Part shown: positions 44,013 through 53,448 of the stretch, one piece after another
Layout: every line of letters begins with the position of its first letter
Position numbering within the stretch: the first letter of the stretch is position 1
Origin: an uncultured Geobacter sp.
Lineage (GTDB): Bacteria > Desulfobacterota > Desulfuromonadia > Geobacterales > DSM-12255
DNA: 64,000 bases
Reading direction: 5' to 3'
Assembly: GCA_937860145.1 (NCBI GenBank)
Contig: CALMBF010000078.1
Location: 1 to 64,000 of the forward strand
The notes under the pieces: generated by a model
Database searches by the model: none
What the model was told of the DNA's origin: nothing
What the model saw: only the letters and a program-made list of their open reading frames with translations
Position numbers and translations under genes: made by a program

Positions 44013-45806
44013 ATGCGCATGTCATGCAATGTACCTGTACTGTTATGCCTGCTGCTGACCGTCGCCACCCGGGCGTTGGGCGCCGGCAGCGACGAGCTAT
44101 TGTCCTTCGATCTCGCAGCCCCGGAGCAGCAGGTCACGGCCTCCGCCCGTTCCCCACGCCCTATCTCCAAGATCGCCGAAAACGTCACGGTCGTCACCAG
44201 CGAGCAGATTACCACGCTGAACGTCCATACCCTGGAAGAAATCCTCAATACCGTTCCCGGCATCCAGCTTGATTCACGCCGCACCCCCGGCAGTTGGGGA
44301 GGCTTTTCCGTGAACGGTCTCGGATTCGAGCATGTGCTTGTAGTTCTTGACGGCATCGTCCAGAATGATCTTCTCAACAACTTCCCCGACGTCGGACTGA
44401 TCCCCGCCCAGCAGATAGACCGTATTGAGATCATCAAGGGAGCGGCCTCGGCGGCCTGGGGGCCGGCCCTGGGCGGAGTGATCAACATCATCACCAAATC
44501 CCCGTCCCTTGACAGGAGGGCTGGCGGCAGTGCTCTGGCTACCTACGGCGAAAAGGGGACCACGGAGCTGAATGGAGAACTGTCGGGGACCGTGGACCGG
44601 CTCGGCTACTACATTGGAGGGGGGAATTTTCACTCACGAGGACTACTCCTTGGGAATGGCATCAACTTCAATCATGTTTGGCTGAAGATGACGTACGATT
44701 TGCCTTCAGGTGGCACCATGACCCTCGGCAGTAGCTTGCGGGATGCTTTCCGAGGGCTTGAGGCTTCAGTCCCTCTCAATTACAATGACACGGATAGTAC
44801 CACCTTTTACCATGGGCTCATCGATTACACCCAGCCCCTCGGGAATAACCTGAGTTTCGACCTCTCAGTTCGACATCAATCATACCAGGACACGGTCATA
44901 TGGGGCAGTCTCGACCAAACAGTGCTTCCGGCTGTTTTTCCCGTCAGAGAAATCGTCACAACGGCTAGTACAAAACTGCGTTGGATAACCGCTGCCAATT
45001 CGCTCCTTATTGGAGTCGACGGCGAACATCAAGGACTCACTGATGCACTCGGCGCCCACAACAAGGTAGATCGCTGGGCCACCTACCTGAATGGCTCACT
45101 GACCACGGGCAAGTTCACTCTCCTCCCTGGCATCCGCTACGACCACACAGGTCTCGATACCAACCCGGTCAGCCTCACTCTTGGCGCTACTTGGCAACTG
45201 GAAGAAAAATCGGTTCTACGCGGCTATGTAGCCCAGGGATACGGATTGCCCACAGTCTATAATTCCAGTTCGCTTCAGCGAATCCGGACCGTACAGATTG
45301 GAGCCGAAACATCCTCGATTCCCTACGTCTGGCTTAAAGGTACCCTGTTCTACAACTATCTCTGGGATATCGTGACATCCGTCATCTCCGACAAGCAGAC
45401 CCAGATACGTCAGGGATTCGAACTGGAAGCCAGAACCCTGCCGCTTTTCGGATTCACCCTCTGCTCCGGTTACACCTACAGTGACAACCGGGACAAAGAC
45501 AGCCATAAACCGATACCATTTACCCCCGAGCACTCTCTCAAGGCAAGTCTCGACTACAAGAGCAGTTTCGGACTGAGCGGCATCCTGACCGGGAATTATG
45601 TCTGGTGGAACCCGGATGCATACGCTGCTCGCTACTCCGCCATGATTTGGGATCTGAGCCTGACCCAGAAACTGCTGCCACACAGCAATCTGTCGCCGGA
45701 ACTATTCTTCACCGGGCATAATCTGTTCAACGGTGCCCAATACATAAACGATCTATACAAAAATGCCCCCCGGTGGATCGAGGGCGGAGTGAGGTTCAGA
45801 TTTTGA
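44013..45806 (+). CDS. TonB-dependent outer-membrane receptor, copy 2
   Basis: Paralogue of copy 1, about 597 residues from ATG 44013 (GGGGA upstream). Signal peptide VPVLLCLLLTVATRALGAG, plug domain with SARSPRPISKIAENVTVVTSEQI and RIEIIKGAASAAWGPALGGVINIITK, a barrel, and the terminal EGGVRFRF. The plug and C-terminus match copy 1 closely, while the barrel (about 44.65-45.7 kb) is much more divergent and has less G/C-biased codons. A different ligand from copy 1 is likely. An upstream in-frame start (43914) would add 33 residues with no signal sequence and is rejected. Confidence 0.88.
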   Translation: MRMSCNVPVLLCLLLTVATRALGAGSDELLSFDLAAPEQQVTASARSPRPISKIAENVTVVTSEQITTLNVHTLEEILNTVPGIQLDSRRTPGSWGGFSVNGLGFEHVLVVLDGIVQNDLLNNFPDVGLIPAQQIDRIEIIKGAASAAWGPALGGVINIITKSPSLDRRAGGSALATYGEKGTTELNGELSGTVDRLGYYIGGGNFHSRGLLLGNGINFNHVWLKMTYDLPSGGTMTLGSSLRDAFRGLEASVPLNYNDTDSTTFYHGLIDYTQPLGNNLSFDLSVRHQSYQDTVIWGSLDQTVLPAVFPVREIVTTASTKLRWITAANSLLIGVDGEHQGLTDALGAHNKVDRWATYLNGSLTTGKFTLLPGIRYDHTGLDTNPVSLTLGATWQLEEKSVLRGYVAQGYGLPTVYNSSSLQRIRTVQIGAETSSIPYVWLKGTLFYNYLWDIVTSVISDKQTQIRQGFELEARTLPLFGFTLCSGYTYSDNRDKDSHKPIPFTPEHSLKASLDYKSSFGLSGILTGNYVWWNPDAYAARYSAMIWDLSLTQKLLPHSNLSPELFFTGHNLFNGAQYINDLYKNAPRWIEGGVRFRF

Positions 45807-46684
45807 GATACCTCATCCTGGCCATAACGACCCTCCTGGTCGCCGCCCTCCCCGCCTTCGCCGCCGAGGTCATCATCCTGCAGGGCTCTTCGTCCCGGAA
45901 CATGGAGCAGATGACCCGGCTGGTCCAGAACAACTGCGGCGCAAGCAACCGGACCCTGGTCCTCTCCGACTATGCCGAGCTCGACGTGGAACGGATGGTG
46001 CGCGAGGAGCAGCCGGCCGTGGTGGTTGCCATCGGCGACCAGGCCCTGGCAGCGGCGAAGAAGGTCCGCAGGGTACCGCTGGTCTACGGCATGGCGCTCA
46101 ACACGGACGAAAACACCCTGACCGGCAACATCTCCGGCGTCAGCATGATCGTCTCCCCCCGCTCCTACCTGCAGCTCTTCGCAGCGCTGAAGCTGCGCAG
46201 GATCGGGGTCATCCACGACAAGAACCGCACGGGGGCCTACATGCGCCGGGCCGTCTCCGTTGCAGCCGCTATGGGGATCGAGCTGGTCCCCCTGCAGGTC
46301 CGCAGTCCCAAAGAAGTCCCCCAACGCCTGACCGAGCTGAACAAACGCAAGGTCGACGCCCTCTGGCTCCTCCCCGACTCGACGGCGGTGACCCCTGAAA
46401 CGGTTGACGCCTATTTCACCTTCGCCCACCGCAACAGCCTCCCCGTCATCGGTTACTCAGCCGCGTACCTGACAAAGGGGGCACTTGCTGCCGTCGAACT
46501 GATCCGCCAGGATGTCGGCAGGCAGTTGTGTGACAAGGTCAGGACGAGCAAGAGCGGCGTAACGAGCGGGACATCGGACGCCGCGACGGGAAAGGTGTTC
46601 TTCAACGATGCGGTGGCGGAAAAGCTCGGCATCAAGGTCCCCCTGATGTCGATCCTCCCCCCGACGCTCTCGTTCAATGGCTGA
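45803..46684 (+). CDS. ABC-type substrate-binding protein (PF04392-like), copy 2
   Basis: 293-residue paralogue of copy 1 with the same signal peptide (LRYLILAITTLLVAALPAFAA) and the same TTG start overlapping the receptor stop. Shared blocks include VVVAIGDQALAAAKKVRRVPLVYGM, GVSMIVSPRSYLQLFAALKL and PVIGYSAAYLTKGALAAVELI. Variable patches such as KNRTGAYMRRAVSVAAAMG and the loop TSKSGVTSGTSDA mark the divergence. It is followed after 39 bp by the histidine kinase on the same strand. Confidence 0.82.
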   Translation: MRYLILAITTLLVAALPAFAAEVIILQGSSSRNMEQMTRLVQNNCGASNRTLVLSDYAELDVERMVREEQPAVVVAIGDQALAAAKKVRRVPLVYGMALNTDENTLTGNISGVSMIVSPRSYLQLFAALKLRRIGVIHDKNRTGAYMRRAVSVAAAMGIELVPLQVRSPKEVPQRLTELNKRKVDALWLLPDSTAVTPETVDAYFTFAHRNSLPVIGYSAAYLTKGALAAVELIRQDVGRQLCDKVRTSKSGVTSGTSDAATGKVFFNDAVAEKLGIKVPLMSILPPTLSFNG

Positions 46685-46723
46685 CCTTCTGACCCCCATG
46701 ACACGCCAACCAGGGATGACTGC

Positions 46724-48304
46724 ATGAACCCCCTTTTCCTTTCCGGCATAAAGTTCTGGAAGACACTCCGCTTCCGCCTCCTGCTCTTCTTCACCATTCT
46801 GTCAGCCATCATCACCTTCTCGTTCACGGCCTATTACGTCGTCCACCAGAAGAAGACCTCCCTCAACCGGTTGCAGCAGGATGCCAAGCTGATCCTTTCC
46901 GCCCTGAAAACAACAGTCCGTCTCCCCCTCTACGCCGAGTACCGCGAAGGGATCGCATCCTGTATTGCGGAAGTGATGGATAACAACGCACTCGTCGCCA
47001 TCAAGGTCTACAACCCTCACGGGGCTGTCCTCGGTGAAGGACACGGCAAGTCCCTCACCAAGGGGGGGAAGACCATCACCGTCCGTGAGGATGTCTTCAT
47101 CCATGACTACAACTACACCCCCGAATCCCTCCTCCTGGGCGAGGACCCGAAACGGACGAAGCGGATCGGGTACATAGACATCACCATGGATACCACTGCC
47201 GTTGCCGGGCAGATGCGCTCACTCTACCAGGCGGCAATGCTCATAGGGTTCATCTTCTGGCTCAGCACCTCGATCATAGGGTTCCTCCTGTTGCGGCATA
47301 TTACCGAGCCGTTCCAGAAGCTCCTCGCGGGGATCAAGGAGATCGAGAAAGGCAATCTGGAACCGGACATCAGGTTTTCCCCGGGTGACGAGACCGAGCA
47401 GGCGGTGAACGCGGTGAAGGACCTGGCAGCTTCGCTCAGGGAACGGGAAGAGGAGAACCGGCGACTCAATGACGACCTGATCCGCTCCATGAGGCTGGAA
47501 GTCCGGGAAGAGAAAAAGAAGATGATGGCCAAGCTGATCAACACGAACAGGATGACGTCACTCGGCCTCCTGGTCTCGAGCATGGCCCATGAGATCAACA
47601 ATCCCAACGGTTCGATCCGTTTTTCCAACGAGTACGTGGCGAAGATGTGGGGAGCCGCCCTGCCGCTGCTCGACAAGACCCAAAGCAGGGAGGGAGATTT
47701 CCTCCTCTGCGGCTTGCCCTACAGCGAAGCGCGGCACGAGGTCCTGACAGCCTGCGACAACATCGAGCGGTGCACGGCGCGGATCGAGCATGTCATCAAG
47801 GACCTGCGCAGCTACAGCCTCGGAGAACGCCTGAATCCCGACCCGTCCGTTCATATCAATGCCGTTGCCGAGAGCGCCATTTCGGTTCTCCGTGCCCATG
47901 GCAGGGAAAACGAGATGCAGATACTCACCGATTTCCCGGACAGCATCCCCCCCGTGCACGGCAACGCCAAGCAGCTGGAACAGGTCCTGCTCAACCTGAT
48001 CATGAATGCCACCCAGGCATCCAGCGAGCGGAAGGGTACGATCAACGTGGCGACCAGGTATGATGCCACCTCCCGCCAGGTTATCGTGGAGGTCACCGAC
48101 GAAGGGAAAGGTATCGACCCGGACGACATGCCGCGGTTGTTCGACCCGTTTTTCTCGACGCGGATAGATGAAGGGGGGAGCGGACTCGGCCTGTACATCT
48201 CGAAATACATTGTCGACGAGCACGGCGGGACGATATCCGCCGAGTCGACGGTCGGCAAGGGGTCCACATTCAGGGTGGCCCTCCCCTGCTCCTTGCCGGC
48301 CTGA
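46724..48304 (+). CDS. Membrane-bound sensor histidine kinase
   Basis: 526 residues. Membrane segment 1 (about 17-38), a periplasmic sensor region (about 40-165) and membrane segment 2 (about 168-190) are followed by a HAMP linker (about 191-245), a coiled coil, the phosphoacceptor helix with His289 in SSMAHEINNPNGSI, and an HATPase domain with NAKQLEQVLLNLIMNATQAS, DEGKGIDPDDMPRLFDPFFSTR and GSGLGLYISK. It follows the second binding protein gene at 39 bp, so a binding protein may act as its periplasmic ligand carrier. It converges on the NtrC-type regulator, its likely partner. Confidence 0.9.
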   Translation: MNPLFLSGIKFWKTLRFRLLLFFTILSAIITFSFTAYYVVHQKKTSLNRLQQDAKLILSALKTTVRLPLYAEYREGIASCIAEVMDNNALVAIKVYNPHGAVLGEGHGKSLTKGGKTITVREDVFIHDYNYTPESLLLGEDPKRTKRIGYIDITMDTTAVAGQMRSLYQAAMLIGFIFWLSTSIIGFLLLRHITEPFQKLLAGIKEIEKGNLEPDIRFSPGDETEQAVNAVKDLAASLREREEENRRLNDDLIRSMRLEVREEKKKMMAKLINTNRMTSLGLLVSSMAHEINNPNGSIRFSNEYVAKMWGAALPLLDKTQSREGDFLLCGLPYSEARHEVLTACDNIERCTARIEHVIKDLRSYSLGERLNPDPSVHINAVAESAISVLRAHGRENEMQILTDFPDSIPPVHGNAKQLEQVLLNLIMNATQASSERKGTINVATRYDATSRQVIVEVTDEGKGIDPDDMPRLFDPFFSTRIDEGGSGLGLYISKYIVDEHGGTISAESTVGKGSTFRVALPCSLPA

Positions 48305-48366
48305 GCTCGACAATGGAGAGGATTCCCGGCCGGGTCAGCCGTCGCGCCGGCGGACCGGCGGAACTG

Positions 48367-49779
48367 CTACGCGTCGTCGGCGGCTGCGAGCAGCTTGCGG
48401 TTGAGGGTCGGCCTGGTAATCCCGAGGAGGTCGGCGGCATGAGCCTTGCTGCCGCTGAACTTGATCGTCTCCTCGATGATCAGCCGCTCGAACTCATCCA
48501 GGGTGGGGCATTTTTCGAAGATCGCGTGGATGGTGAAGGTTTCATCCTGGGACATTCTCACCAGGCCGGCCGAACTCTTCTTCACCTGGGGAAGGCCTGG
48601 GAAATCCTCGAGTGACATGGTACCACTGCTGTTCAACGCCACGCCGTTCCTGATCATGTTGATCAACTCCCGCACGTTGCCGGGATACTCACCTGCCGAC
48701 AGGGCATCGATGAGGGCGGGGTCGATGTCGGGCGACGTCTTGCTGAGGTAACGCGCCTCTTCGGCGACAAAGTGCTGCACGAGCAGGGGGATGTCCTCGC
48801 TCCGTTCCCGCAGTGGCGGGATGTCGATCTGGTGCGCACTGAGCCGGTGATACAGGTCCCGACGGAATTTCCCGCTGTCGATGAGCTCCCGCAGGTCCCG
48901 GTTCGACGCGGCTATGACGCGGGCATTGCTGCGCATGACCGTGTCAGACCCGGACCGGTAATACTCCCCCTCCTGGAGCAGTCGCAGCAGCGCTATCTGT
49001 GCTTCCTGGCTGAGATCGCCGACCTCGTCGAGGAACAGGGTCCCCCCCTGGGCCCTCTGGATCAGCCCCCCCCGGTCACTCCCCGCAAAGGCGTGGGCCC
49101 CCTTCACGTGTCCGAACAGGGTATCGATGAACATGGCACCATCGAGGCCGCCGGCATTGAAGGGGACGAACTCACCCCTGACCCCGCTGACGCCGTGAAT
49201 GACCGTTGCCACCAGTTCCTTTCCAACGCCCGTTTCGCCGGTTATGAGGATCGGGTGCATGGTCGTGGCAAAGGTTTCGATCAGCTTGAATATCGCCTTC
49301 ATCCTGCTGTTGCGGGTGACGATGCGGGCAAACAGTTCGGGCGACGACAGGGGGTTGCCGAGGAGGAAGTTCTTGAACCTGCGGTTTTCGAGGTTCAGCA
49401 TGTTCAGGCGCAGGGCATTGTGTACCACCTGGACCAGCCTGGTGGTATCGATGGGCTTGACCAGGTAATCGTAGGCGCCGACCTTCATGCAGTTGACGAC
49501 GTTGTTGATCTCGTTGACGGCGCTGGAGATGACCACCGGAGTGTCCGGATACTTGTCCAGCAGCAGGGGCAGAAGATCGCGGCCGGTGATTCCCGGCATG
49601 ACCATGTCGAGGAGGATGACGGCGGCCCCTTCCTGCTCCAGGGATTCGATCGCCTCGGTGCTGCAGCTGAACGACGCTATCGACTTGAAGCCGTTCACCC
49701 GCAGGACTCGTTTCATCCCCTCCAGAAAATCGACGTCATCGTCGATCAACAGTATCCTTTGTCCGGTCTCATTGCTCAT
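48367..49779 (-). CDS. NtrC-type response regulator with altered GAFTGA loop
   Basis: 470 residues: receiver domain (about 7-125, phosphorylation site Asp58 in LLDMVMPG, Lys in YLVKPID), AAA+ domain (about 150-390, Walker A TGETGVGKE, Walker B GGTLFLDEVGDL), and Fis-type helix-turn-helix (about 425-468, GSKAHAADLLGITRPTLNRKL). The loop that normally reads GAFTGA and touches sigma54 is G227-A-H-A-F-A-G-S234, with two extra residues and a lost Thr. It faces the kinase gene tail to tail with 62 bp between stops. Phosphorylation by that kinase is inferred. Confidence 0.9.
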   Translation of the reverse strand: MSNETGQRILLIDDDVDFLEGMKRVLRVNGFKSIASFSCSTEAIESLEQEGAAVILLDMVMPGITGRDLLPLLLDKYPDTPVVISSAVNEINNVVNCMKVGAYDYLVKPIDTTRLVQVVHNALRLNMLNLENRRFKNFLLGNPLSSPELFARIVTRNSRMKAIFKLIETFATTMHPILITGETGVGKELVATVIHGVSGVRGEFVPFNAGGLDGAMFIDTLFGHVKGAHAFAGSDRGGLIQRAQGGTLFLDEVGDLSQEAQIALLRLLQEGEYYRSGSDTVMRSNARVIAASNRDLRELIDSGKFRRDLYHRLSAHQIDIPPLRERSEDIPLLVQHFVAEEARYLSKTSPDIDPALIDALSAGEYPGNVRELINMIRNGVALNSSGTMSLEDFPGLPQVKKSSAGLVRMSQDETFTIHAIFEKCPTLDEFERLIIEETIKFSGSKAHAADLLGITRPTLNRKLLAAADDA

Positions 49780-49842
49780 GAATGGCTGCTCCCGCCCCCC
49801 TGCTTCATCGTGACCCCACGGCGCACCGACATCGCCTGCGCC

Positions 49843-51441
49843 TCAGAACCGATAACCGAGCTCGACCGTGGCCAGGCTGTTGTTCCTGTTGTTGCCCGGT
49901 TCAAGGTTGAAGTTGTCCACCCGCTCCGTGCCGGCAAGCATTTTCAGGTCAGCCTTGTCCGTGAGGGGAAGGTTCCAGAACAGCCTGACCGAGTTTTTCC
50001 TCTCCAGGGCCTGTCCCGCCACCCTGCCGAGATTGCCGCGGGTCGTGTGAATGTAGTCGAGCCCGGCGTTGGTGCGGGCATCGAACCAGTGGCTGTAGCG
50101 AAGGAAGAAGTCCTGGGTCCCCCCCCCCTGGGAGTTGCCGATGGGCATCCCCTTGTACAGGTACCCCTCGGTGAACTGCGAGTGGGTGTAGAGGATCCTG
50201 TTCCCCAGGAAGTACTCGAACCGGAGATCGTTCCTGCCGTCGGCCGTGAGGTTCGGGACGTAGATGCCGGCAAGGTAGCTTTCGACGATGGGCCAGAACT
50301 TCGCCGCATCCTCGCCCGAAAACTCCCCGTACACCTCGCTGTTGCGCAAGGCGGGGATGCGCCACCTCACCTCCAGGCCACCAAGGCTGTTGGAGTCGTC
50401 TTCGTGGGTGCCGCCGACCAGCCCCTTGATGAAGCTGCCGAAGGAATTCTTCACCCCCGGCCCCCCCTGCTGCCGGCCGAGAGTGAGCCCGACCTCCACG
50501 TCGGAAACCGGCTTCAGGGAGGCCTTGATCGCGTAGAAATAGGGCTGACGATCCCCGTACGCCGTCGTGACACGGTCGAAGCGGGAGACGATGAGGGCGT
50601 ACTTGAGAGTGCCGAGGAAACCGACATCAAGCGGTTCGGGGCTGGACAGCTTAAGGCCGTAGAAATTCTTGGCGTTGCTGGAAAGGGTGATCGCCCCCCG
50701 CTGGCCGAAACCGAGCCAGTTGGCATCCCTGCCGATCTCGAGTTCGAGGCCGCCACCACCCAGCTTTGCGTACCCCTTGTTGAGCCTGCCGCCGATCATG
50801 CCGTGGGTCGTGATGAACTGCGGTTCGAGAAGCAGGGCGACACTTCTCCCCACGGTCGCCTCGCTGGTGAATCGGATATCCAGGCTGTTACCGTCGAGGT
50901 ACCTGCTCCCTTCGTTGTTCTCGAACAGGGGGGTACCTTCCGTACCCTGCTGCCGCACCACAAGATCCGGCGGGTTATCCGGTCTCAGGCCGGAGCCGAT
51001 GCCGAACACCCCGTCTCCACCGGGATCGTGCACATCCCGTGCGTAGTTTCTCGCCTCGCCGTCCAGGTAGGCGTAACGGACTTTTGCCTCGGCAAGGGGC
51101 TTGATGCTGCTGGTGACAGCCTGGTCGGGATTTTCGATGTAGAACAGCTCCCGGCCGAGGTGCCTGCGGGTCTCGGCCGTCAATTCGACGGCGAATTCCG
51201 ACCCCTTCCCCTTGGCAAGAGAGGCCTCGGCCTCCTTCACCAGCCTGGCGGCTTCGCTCCGGGTAATCGGCCTGAGCCCCTTGAAGTCCGAGGTGAAGAG
51301 TCCGAACCCCGCCATTTTGTCCAGGTAGCCGTAAAGGGGGCTGTCCAGAGGGATGTTGTTGGATGCGAGGGAGGCATGGGCCTGGGGTGCAGCAAGCGAA
51401 AGGAGCAGCAGCGCTGCCGGGATGATACCGTTTTTTTTCAT
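49843..51441 (-). CDS. Capsule assembly Wzi-family outer-membrane protein
   Basis: About 532 residues with a signal peptide (MKKNGIIPAALLLLSLAAPQAHA), a helical N-terminal part (DSPLYGYLDKMAGFGLF, PITRSEAARLV), and a long beta-barrel-like body ending VELGYRF with terminal Phe. This layout matches the Wzi family that attaches capsule or surface polysaccharide to the outer membrane. Start ATG 51439-51441 has AAGGA upstream; the longer frame is rejected because the signal peptide would be internal. It heads the downstream end of the polysaccharide locus. Confidence 0.82.
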   Translation of the reverse strand: MKKNGIIPAALLLLSLAAPQAHASLASNNIPLDSPLYGYLDKMAGFGLFTSDFKGLRPITRSEAARLVKEAEASLAKGKGSEFAVELTAETRRHLGRELFYIENPDQAVTSSIKPLAEAKVRYAYLDGEARNYARDVHDPGGDGVFGIGSGLRPDNPPDLVVRQQGTEGTPLFENNEGSRYLDGNSLDIRFTSEATVGRSVALLLEPQFITTHGMIGGRLNKGYAKLGGGGLELEIGRDANWLGFGQRGAITLSSNAKNFYGLKLSSPEPLDVGFLGTLKYALIVSRFDRVTTAYGDRQPYFYAIKASLKPVSDVEVGLTLGRQQGGPGVKNSFGSFIKGLVGGTHEDDSNSLGGLEVRWRIPALRNSEVYGEFSGEDAAKFWPIVESYLAGIYVPNLTADGRNDLRFEYFLGNRILYTHSQFTEGYLYKGMPIGNSQGGGTQDFFLRYSHWFDARTNAGLDYIHTTRGNLGRVAGQALERKNSVRLFWNLPLTDKADLKMLAGTERVDNFNLEPGNNRNNSLATVELGYRF

Positions 51442-51466
51442 CAATGAGTCCTTTGCAGTTGATAGG

Positions 51467-53377
51467 TCAGGTGTACAGGTCAGGGCGCATATGCCGGAAC
51501 GGGGCCGGCGCCAGGTCACCATAGGTATTGTTGTGCCGGAACTCCGGCACCATCTCGTTCAGGGTGTGCATCACGCCGGTGACGTCATTGCCGGCCGCGG
51601 CATCCAGCAGCCGCGTGTAGGAGGCAAGCAGCCCCTCCCGGTCGATGGCGAGGGGACACAACACGCGGATCTTTTCGTGGGACGTGGGGACGACACCTTC
51701 CCCCTTGATCAGCAGCTCCTCGTACAGTTTCTCCCCGGGGCGCAGGCCCGAGAAGCAGATATCGATGTCTTCGTAAGGTGTCAGTCCCGACAGCCGGATC
51801 AACTGGATGGCAAGATCCAGAATGCGCACCGGCTCCCCCATGTCGAGGACGAAGATATCCCCACCCGTGCCGAGGCAGCCCGCCTGAAGCACCAGCTGGG
51901 TTGCCTCGGGGATTGTCATGAAGTACCTGATCACCCGTTCGTCGGTCACCGTGACCGGACCGCCGTTCTTGATCTGCTCCTTGAACAGGGGGATGACGCT
52001 GCCACTGCTGCCGAGGACGTTGCCGAAACGTACCGTGGTGAAACGGGTCTGGCTCGATGCTGCCAGCGACTGCACGTAGAGCTCGGCAACCCTCTTGCTT
52101 GCCCCCATGACATTGGTCGGGTTGACCGCCTTGTCCGTGGAGATCATGACGAAGTTCCTGACCCCGAAAGCATCGGCGACATCCGCCAGGACCTTTGTGC
52201 CATGGCAGTTGTTGGTAATGGCCTCGCAGGGATTGTATTCCATCATCGGAACATGCTTGTACGCAGCGGCGTGGAAAACGACCTCCGGTTCGAAGGTGTC
52301 GAAAACCGATTCGATCCGCTGCCGGTTGCGCACATCGGCGATGACCGGCACGATGGGGATATCGGGATAGGCAGCGGCCAGCTCCATTTCTATGGTGTAC
52401 AGGGGGGTCTCGGCAGCTTCGAGCAGGATCAGCATCCGCGGCCTGAATTTGCCGACCTGGCGGCAGATTTCGCTGCCGATGCTGCCGGCGGCACCGCTTA
52501 CCAGCACCCGCATCCCCCCCAGGTAGGATGCTATGGACGATTCATCAAGGTAGACGGGGTCGCGCCCGAGAAGGTCCTCGATCTCCACGTCCCGGAGATG
52601 GGACACCTTGACCTCACCCTTGAGAATCTCGTTCAGGCAGGGGATGATCTTGAAACGGACACCGGACGACTGGCACTGCTCCACGAGCTGCCTGACGAAC
52701 TTTGCCCCGGCCGAGGGGGTGGCAATGATGACCTTGTCGATACTGTGCTTCCTGACCATCTCCGACAGCATGTCAGTTGGCCCCAGCACCTCCACGCCGT
52801 GCATCATCATCCCCATCTTGCCATGGTCGTCGTCGAGAAAGCCGATGACTTTATACGGGTTTGACGGCTGTTTGAACATCTCGCGCAACAGCATGTTGCC
52901 GGCGTCCCCCGCGCCGACGATAAGCGTACGACGGGTTTCATTGTCCGTGGCATCGGAGGCACCGAGGATGCCGTTCTGCAGGTAGTTCCGCTCCTGGAAC
53001 AGCCTCCAGAGCACCCTGCTGCACGCGACCAGGGCGAGCAGGACCCCCCAGTCAAGGACAAACACAACCCGCGAAAAATGAGCCATCTGCTGGAAGAAGA
53101 GCTGGGCGAGACCGGTCATGATCGAGGCGACCGATACGGTCTTGAATATTTCCACCAGGTCGTGGAGCGATGCGTATTTCCAGATGCTGCGATACAGATT
53201 GGACGTGGAGAGGACGAGGAGTTTGACGACGGTTACCAGGAGAAGGGTCTGCAGAAAGGAACGGGTGAACAGATCGGAGCTGTTGAAGTCCGAGTGAAGA
53301 AGGGATGCGAGACAGTAGGAAAAAATAACAAAAAGCAGATCAACCAGAATCAGAAAAACTCTGCGTGGCAATGGCAT
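51467..53377 (-). CDS. NDP-sugar 4,6-dehydratase/epimerase (CapD/WbpM/PglF type)
   Basis: 636 residues. Four N-terminal membrane segments (about 8-125) and a nucleotide-binding CoA-like domain (about 150-260, TLIVGAGDAGNMLLREM) precede an SDR domain (about 290-590) with VSGAAGSIGSEICRQV and the catalytic triad ISTDKAVNPTNVMGASKR. The family converts UDP-GlcNAc to the 4-keto-6-deoxy sugar. With the downstream-encoded aminotransferase and phosphoglycosyl transferase it fits a 4-amino-4,6-dideoxy sugar route. Confidence 0.92.
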   Translation of the reverse strand: MPLPRRVFLILVDLLFVIFSYCLASLLHSDFNSSDLFTRSFLQTLLLVTVVKLLVLSTSNLYRSIWKYASLHDLVEIFKTVSVASIMTGLAQLFFQQMAHFSRVVFVLDWGVLLALVACSRVLWRLFQERNYLQNGILGASDATDNETRRTLIVGAGDAGNMLLREMFKQPSNPYKVIGFLDDDHGKMGMMMHGVEVLGPTDMLSEMVRKHSIDKVIIATPSAGAKFVRQLVEQCQSSGVRFKIIPCLNEILKGEVKVSHLRDVEIEDLLGRDPVYLDESSIASYLGGMRVLVSGAAGSIGSEICRQVGKFRPRMLILLEAAETPLYTIEMELAAAYPDIPIVPVIADVRNRQRIESVFDTFEPEVVFHAAAYKHVPMMEYNPCEAITNNCHGTKVLADVADAFGVRNFVMISTDKAVNPTNVMGASKRVAELYVQSLAASSQTRFTTVRFGNVLGSSGSVIPLFKEQIKNGGPVTVTDERVIRYFMTIPEATQLVLQAGCLGTGGDIFVLDMGEPVRILDLAIQLIRLSGLTPYEDIDICFSGLRPGEKLYEELLIKGEGVVPTSHEKIRVLCPLAIDREGLLASYTRLLDAAAGNDVTGVMHTLNEMVPEFRHNNTYGDLAPAPFRHMRPDLYT

Positions 53378-53448
53378 CTACTGACTCCACGAGACAGGAA
53401 TAATGAAAAATGTATATCAAACACGGGAGAAAGTATAAAGGATTATGT

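Noticed and set aside
44013-46684. Second cassette as a simple recent exact duplication
   Set aside because: The receptor barrel is too diverged; only plug, C-terminus and binding protein are close, so a mosaic history fits better.
48772-51447. Long plus-strand open frame opposite the response regulator and Wzi-like gene
   Set aside because: Spans two unrelated minus-strand genes and lacks any domain; a shadow of G/C-rich third positions.
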